A stretch of 64,000 bases of DNA from contig NZ_NMQW01000025.1 in NCBI RefSeq assembly GCF_002234615.1, positions 124,001-188,000 on the forward strand. Direction: 5' to 3'. Each line of letters begins with the position of its first letter. Position 1 is the first letter of the stretch. The notes beneath the pieces were generated by a model. The model searched no databases. It saw only the letters and a program-made list of their open reading frames with translations, and had not been told where the DNA came from. This document shows positions 61,685 to 64,000 of the stretch, piece by piece. A program made the position numbers and the translations under genes. Origin of the DNA: Paenibacillus rigui (GTDB lineage: Bacteria; Bacillota; Bacilli; Paenibacillales; NBRC-103111).

Positions 61685-61996
61685 ATGAGCAGTCATCAAC
61701 ACACTTCTTCGGGTGAACGACACAGGCTCGAAGGCCCAAGGAACCATTACTTGTCGTATATCATCTCGATACTACTGACAATTCTTGCTTTCGCAGCGGT
61801 ATTGTACGGCGGGCTCGATAAATCGTTCTTAATCATCTTTTTGGTAGGGCTCGGAATTGTTCAGGCCGTTTTCCAGTTAGCTTTTTGGATGCACATGAAA
61901 GACAGAGGTCACCTGTTTCCAATCATTGGTCTGGCTTTTGGAGCATTCATTGCTTTGACAGCTGTAATTATGGCAGTATATTGGGTTTGGTGGTAA
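61685..61996 (+). CDS. ctaF: Cytochrome c oxidase subunit IV
   Basis: Small membrane subunit of 103 residues with three helices, starting directly after the ctaE stop. The LAFWMHMKDRGHLFPIIGLA segment is typical of the bacterial CtaF/CoxF-type subunit IV. A GGTGGG site within the end of ctaE serves it. It helps assembly or stability of the oxidase. Confidence 0.9.
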   Translation: MSSHQHTSSGERHRLEGPRNHYLSYIISILLTILAFAAVLYGGLDKSFLIIFLVGLGIVQAVFQLAFWMHMKDRGHLFPIIGLAFGAFIALTAVIMAVYWVWW

Positions 61997-62100
61997 TAGG
62001 AACAAGGAGGCGGCTTTTAGCAATGAAAGCCCCTCTTTTTCTTTACCCTCAGATTCAGGTGGATGCATGAAAGGGCGCATCAAGAAAGGAGAGGTTATAC

Positions 62101-62991
62101 ATGAATTCAGAGCCAATGGGGCACATGGGCCATTCGGCAGCAACCGGAACGGCAGGCTTTGCAGAGCTATGGAGTCCTGCAACGCTGGTTGTGCTGATTA
62201 TTATCGCGTGGTTGTATGGGATGGCTGTTCGTAAATGGCGACATCGAATAGCCGATTCAGAACCGGTTAAGCTGAAGCATGAGTTGTATTTTTATACAGG
62301 ACTGCTTTTATATTATATTGCAGAGGGGAGTCCGCTCAGTTATTACGGACACCACTTTAGTTTCAGCGCCCATATGCTGCAGCAGTCGATTTTATATCTG
62401 ATTATGCCTTCGTTGATTCTGCTTGGAATACCAGGTTGGTTGCTCCGTCCCTTGTTCAGAAATAAAGCGATGCACAATCTAATGAAATTCGTAACTTCCC
62501 CGTTGGTTTCGCTGTTCACGTTTAACATGGTATTCTCCTTTTATCATATCCCGATTATTATGGATACCTTGATGGCGAACGAGCTGCTGCATCATGTGTA
62601 TAATACCGTGTTTCTGCTGGCCGCGTTTCAAATGTGGTTTCCCGTGTTCACTCCGCTGCCGGAATACAACAAGATGTCCGAGCTGTGGAAAATGGCTTAT
62701 ATTTTTATTAATGGTGTTTTGCTTACGCCGGCCTGTGCGCTCATTATTTTCGCAGGTGAGCCGATGTACGCTTCTTACGAAAATGTGTCGGAGCAATTTT
62801 TGTTCATGTCCGTCTTGAATGACCAGCAGCTGGGCGGCGTCATCATGAAAATTGTACAAGAGATTGTGTATGGTATCGCATTGGCGTATACCTTCTTCCG
62901 CTGGTACCGCACAGAGCGTAAAAAGGATGAGGAAGAGGATTTGCTGATGGAGAGCTATTCCCGGTCTCAGGGGAATCCGAATCAGGCGTAA
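62101..62991 (+). CDS. ctaG: Cytochrome c oxidase assembly factor CtaG
   Basis: Membrane protein of 296 residues with about seven helices. Histidine-rich segments (MGHMGHS at the N-terminus, SYYGHHFSFSAHMLQQS, FYHIPIIMD) are typical of the caa3_CtaG family. In B. subtilis it is needed for an active caa3 oxidase, probably for copper. AGGAGAGG precedes the ATG. It differs from the Cox11-type CtaG of proteobacteria. Confidence 0.92.
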   Translation: MNSEPMGHMGHSAATGTAGFAELWSPATLVVLIIIAWLYGMAVRKWRHRIADSEPVKLKHELYFYTGLLLYYIAEGSPLSYYGHHFSFSAHMLQQSILYLIMPSLILLGIPGWLLRPLFRNKAMHNLMKFVTSPLVSLFTFNMVFSFYHIPIIMDTLMANELLHHVYNTVFLLAAFQMWFPVFTPLPEYNKMSELWKMAYIFINGVLLTPACALIIFAGEPMYASYENVSEQFLFMSVLNDQQLGGVIMKIVQEIVYGIALAYTFFRWYRTERKKDEEEDLLMESYSRSQGNPNQA

Positions 62992-63018
62992 TCTATTATC
63001 GATGAGGTGGGGCGAAGA

Positions 63019-63474
63019 ATGCATATTTTACCTACGATCAGCACGAGCTTCATAGTTATCAGTGCTATCTTTGTAGCCTTCGGCTGGTACTATATTGCGA
63101 AAGGAAACCGGGAAACGCATCAGAAGCTGATGCTGTGGGGCGCTGCGTTTGCTCTTGCTTTCTTCCTGATATACGCATCCCGGACCGTATTTGTAGGGAA
63201 TACCAGCTTTGGCGGCCCGGAGCATTTAAAGCTGCCGTACCATTTGTTTTTGTTTTTCCATATTACATTGGCTACCATCGGCGGTGTATTCGGGATTGTT
63301 ACACTCCTGCACGCATTCAATAAACGATTTGCCAAGCATAAGAAAATCGGCCGTTGGACGGCAGTCATTTGGCTGCTAACCGCTCCAACCGGTGTGGCTG
63401 TGTACATTTTGCTGTATGTGATGTACCCGGGCGGCGATACGAAGCCTATGATCGATGCCATATTAGGCTTATAG
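63019..63474 (+). CDS. ctaM: DUF420 protein, CtaM/YozB-like oxidase assembly factor
   Basis: Membrane protein of 151 residues with four helices and conserved histidines (LPYHLFLFFHITLATIGG; LLHAFNKRFAKHKKIGRW). This is the DUF420 family; the staphylococcal member CtaM is needed for the heme a3 site of the aa3 oxidase. GAGGTGGGG supports ATG 63019. It lies 27 bases after ctaG and should be part of the same operon, which strengthens the assignment. The symbol is by homology. Confidence 0.85.
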   Translation: MHILPTISTSFIVISAIFVAFGWYYIAKGNRETHQKLMLWGAAFALAFFLIYASRTVFVGNTSFGGPEHLKLPYHLFLFFHITLATIGGVFGIVTLLHAFNKRFAKHKKIGRWTAVIWLLTAPTGVAVYILLYVMYPGGDTKPMIDAILGL

Positions 63475-63488
63475 ACTTTCAAACAATG

Positions 63489-63520
63489 AACAGATCTCGC
63501 TGATGGCGGGATCTGTTTTT
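63489..63520 (+). terminator. Terminator of the ctaCDEFG-ctaM operon
   Basis: AACAGATCtCGC pairs with CGgGATCTGTTTTT; five T residues follow. Confidence 0.85.
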
Positions 63521-63563
63521 AATAGCGGCATAGATAAGCAGTTCTTACTTCAGGAGGGATAGA

Positions 63564-63785
63564 ATGGAGCATTATCAAACATTGATTGGTGTCGTTGTAG
63601 AGAAGCTGGACCAAACCTACAAAGATTTGAAGTTTAACTACCAGGGATTGAATGGTGTGCTCCAGCAGCATAGCGAAGAGGAGATCAAGCAGACGCCGGA
63701 GTTAACGACAATTCAAGATTTACGTGATGCGTATGATGAAATGATCCGATGTGCAGAAAAGCTGTTTCCGGGTATAAAAGAATAG
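63564..63785 (+). CDS. Small helical protein of unknown function (73 residues)
   Basis: Charged, probably helical protein of 73 residues (LIGVVVEKLDQTYKDLKF, then LRDAYDEMIRCAEKLFPG). One cysteine, no signal or membrane helix. CAGGAGGGATAG precedes the ATG, so it is well supported as a gene. I do not recognise the family. It follows the oxidase terminator and is likely transcribed from its own promoter or by read-through. Confidence 0.75.
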   Translation: MEHYQTLIGVVVEKLDQTYKDLKFNYQGLNGVLQQHSEEEIKQTPELTTIQDLRDAYDEMIRCAEKLFPGIKE

Positions 63786-63860
63786 ATTGAGCAGAAAACT
63801 TACGATAGGACTTGCCGAATATCCATTCGCTCATCGTTCAAATATCAAGGAGGAGCAGCC

Positions 63861-64000
63861 ATGAAACTGACACCCTATCTCATGTTTCAAGGAAACGCCG
63901 AGGAGGCGATGCATTATTATGCGCATGCGCTTGGCGGAGAAATTGAAATGATTCAGAGATATATCGATGGCAAAGGGATGACAATCCCGGAGCATTACGC
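63861..64000 (+). CDS. PhnB-like VOC/glyoxalase-fold protein, partial
   Basis: Only the first 46 residues are visible. MKLTPYLMFQGNAEEAMHYY and the GGEIEMIQRY pattern match the PhnB/YjdN group of vicinal oxygen chelate proteins. AAGGAGGAG precedes the ATG. The rest lies beyond the right edge, so the metal ligands and function cannot be judged. Confidence 0.8.
   Translation, partial: MKLTPYLMFQGNAEEAMHYYAHALGGEIEMIQRYIDGKGMTIPEHY

Overview
The window looks like chromosome from a low-to-mid GC, endospore-forming Bacillota, most probably Paenibacillaceae. Supporting signs are strong AGGAGG-type ribosome binding sites with many GTG and TTG starts, lipobox lipoproteins, sporulation-linked genes (YwmB-like, Tgl transglutaminase, YhcN/YlaJ lipoprotein), YesM/YesN-type regulators, a BmrC/BmrD-type ABC pair and a Bacillus-type caa3 oxidase cluster. 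I see no rRNA, tRNA, CRISPR array, prophage or insertion sequence. The genus is inferred from gene content only.

Left part (1-13 kb): a truncated ywmB-like gene, an LtaS-type synthase, a cold-shock pair (ydjO-like and csp), two tandem paralogous solute-binding lipoproteins without transporter partners, Tgl, a PHP-type histidinol-phosphatase, a chemoreceptor, a YodC-type nitroreductase behind a YodB-like operator, a small acidic protein and an AzoR-type azoreductase.

Middle part (13-33 kb) is rich in uptake systems: a glutamine-type ABC importer (glnQ-glnH-two permeases, with an odd inverted repeat in the spacer), a DAACS symporter, metNIQ (with a promoter and palindrome but no S-box), and a TRAP transporter followed by a separately promoted YesM/YesN-like two-component pair. 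Between them lie a nitronate monooxygenase, a YqkE-like protein, a radical SAM protein, an ECF-like sigma factor overlapping its probable membrane partner, and a LytS-like histidine kinase.

Right-middle part (33-57 kb): lipase, acetyltransferase, EcsC-family protein, a copper-amine-oxidase-N surface protein, a glycosyltransferase, a recQ-RNase HI pair, a DUF2935 protein, GAF and DUF554 proteins, the heterodimeric ABC exporter, thiamine pyrophosphokinase, a metallo-beta-lactamase-fold hydrolase, a second chemoreceptor, a CvfC/YpgR-like HEAT protein, a guanylate-kinase-like protein with a damaged P-loop, and a DEAD-box helicase whose basic tail is built from 123-bp tandem repeats.

Right end (57-64 kb): a YhcN-like lipoprotein, then ctaC-ctaD-ctaE-ctaF-ctaG and a ctaM/yozB-like gene. 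This is the cytochrome caa3 oxidase with assembly factors, driven by a clear sigma-A promoter with a ResD-like box just upstream. A small unknown gene and a truncated PhnB-like gene close the window. No large undescribed system stands out. The most interesting items are local: regulatory sites, degenerate enzyme motifs, the repeat-built tail and unusual extensions or insertions.
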